From: Bacteroidota bacterium
GTDB lineage: Bacteria; Bacteroidota; Bacteroidia; AKYH767-A; 2013-40CM-41-45
Direction: 5' to 3'
NCBI GenBank assembly: GCA_016720655.1
Contig: JADKKE010000033.1
Location: 180,217-244,216 of the forward strand
DNA: 64,000 nt
The notes beneath the pieces were generated by a model. It was given only the letters and a program-made list of their open reading frames with translations. It did no database searches and was not told the DNA's origin. The first letter of the stretch is position 1; every line of letters starts with the position of its first letter. This document shows, piece by piece, positions 63,822 to 64,000 of this stretch. A program made the position numbers and the translations under genes.

Positions 63822-64000
63822 CTTACAAATATATTCTAATTTCCAGAACGAGGGTTTCTGGTGCTTTCGAACCATTCATTTTTGGAATAAAAAAGAATTA
63901 AGTTCATTCCTCAACCCCGGATTCAAAATTTGCAATACAGATTAGGAATTGATGTAAATATCCCTGTTATTTATCAAGATATTTACAATCAATTTTATGT

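Overview
The window looks like a chromosomal piece of an environmental member of the Bacteroidota. The evidence is five secreted giants or enzymes ending in type IX secretion (T9SS) sorting domains, a gliding-motility-type (CHU_C) C-terminus, SprB/PKD-like adhesin repeats, DUF3943, DUF4154/YfiR, CsbD-like and lmo0937-like small proteins, and promoters with a TTTG -7 element instead of sigma70 boxes. No rRNA, tRNA, CRISPR array, phage gene or transposase was seen.

Layout. 1-0.9 kb: the tail of a SnoaL/ester-cyclase-like gene and a frameshifted YceI gene. 1.0-7.1 kb: an envelope/stress locus on the + strand with an lmo0937-like peptide, DUF3943, two tandem PAP2 phosphatases, a two-TM peptide, a beta-barrel protein, two CsbD-like proteins and a lipoprotein. 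Four of its transcription units are preceded by the same direct-repeat operator at identical spacing from the TTTG element, so it reads as a small regulon packed in one place. 7.2-9.0 kb: RluF-like pseudouridine synthase, a DUF6855-like protein and a TfoX N-terminal protein. 9.1-33.6 kb: two tandem, paralogous giant secreted subtilases of about 3,900 residues each on the - strand. They share an S8 peptidase, IPT/MBG domains, seven NPRVIT hexapeptides, SprB and PKD-like repeats and a T9SS tail, but carry different N-terminal propellers and binding modules. 34.3-43.3 kb: GT39 glycosyltransferase, a T9SS propeller protein, a porin-like barrel with a YfiR-family protein, a Ppx/GppA phosphatase and a secreted multicopper oxidase. 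43.3-55.3 kb: a CHU_C (T9SS type B) PKD giant, a polytopic membrane protein, a helical-repeat protein of unknown function and a T9SS protein with cohesin- and dockerin-like parts. 55.3-64.0 kb: a frameshifted periplasmic/secreted protein, a five-PAS histidine kinase, a FucP-type sugar transporter, and three badly frameshifted genes (response regulator, YdjM-type hydrolase, secreted adenosine deaminase).

Reading frames are broken at many places by one- or two-base indels, most of them at or beside short homopolymers, and they become very dense after 61.1 kb. Both sides of each break still read as conserved protein, so consensus errors of a long-read assembly (thinning coverage to the right) are more likely than biological decay. 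In the annotation each open segment of a broken gene is listed and the join is explained.
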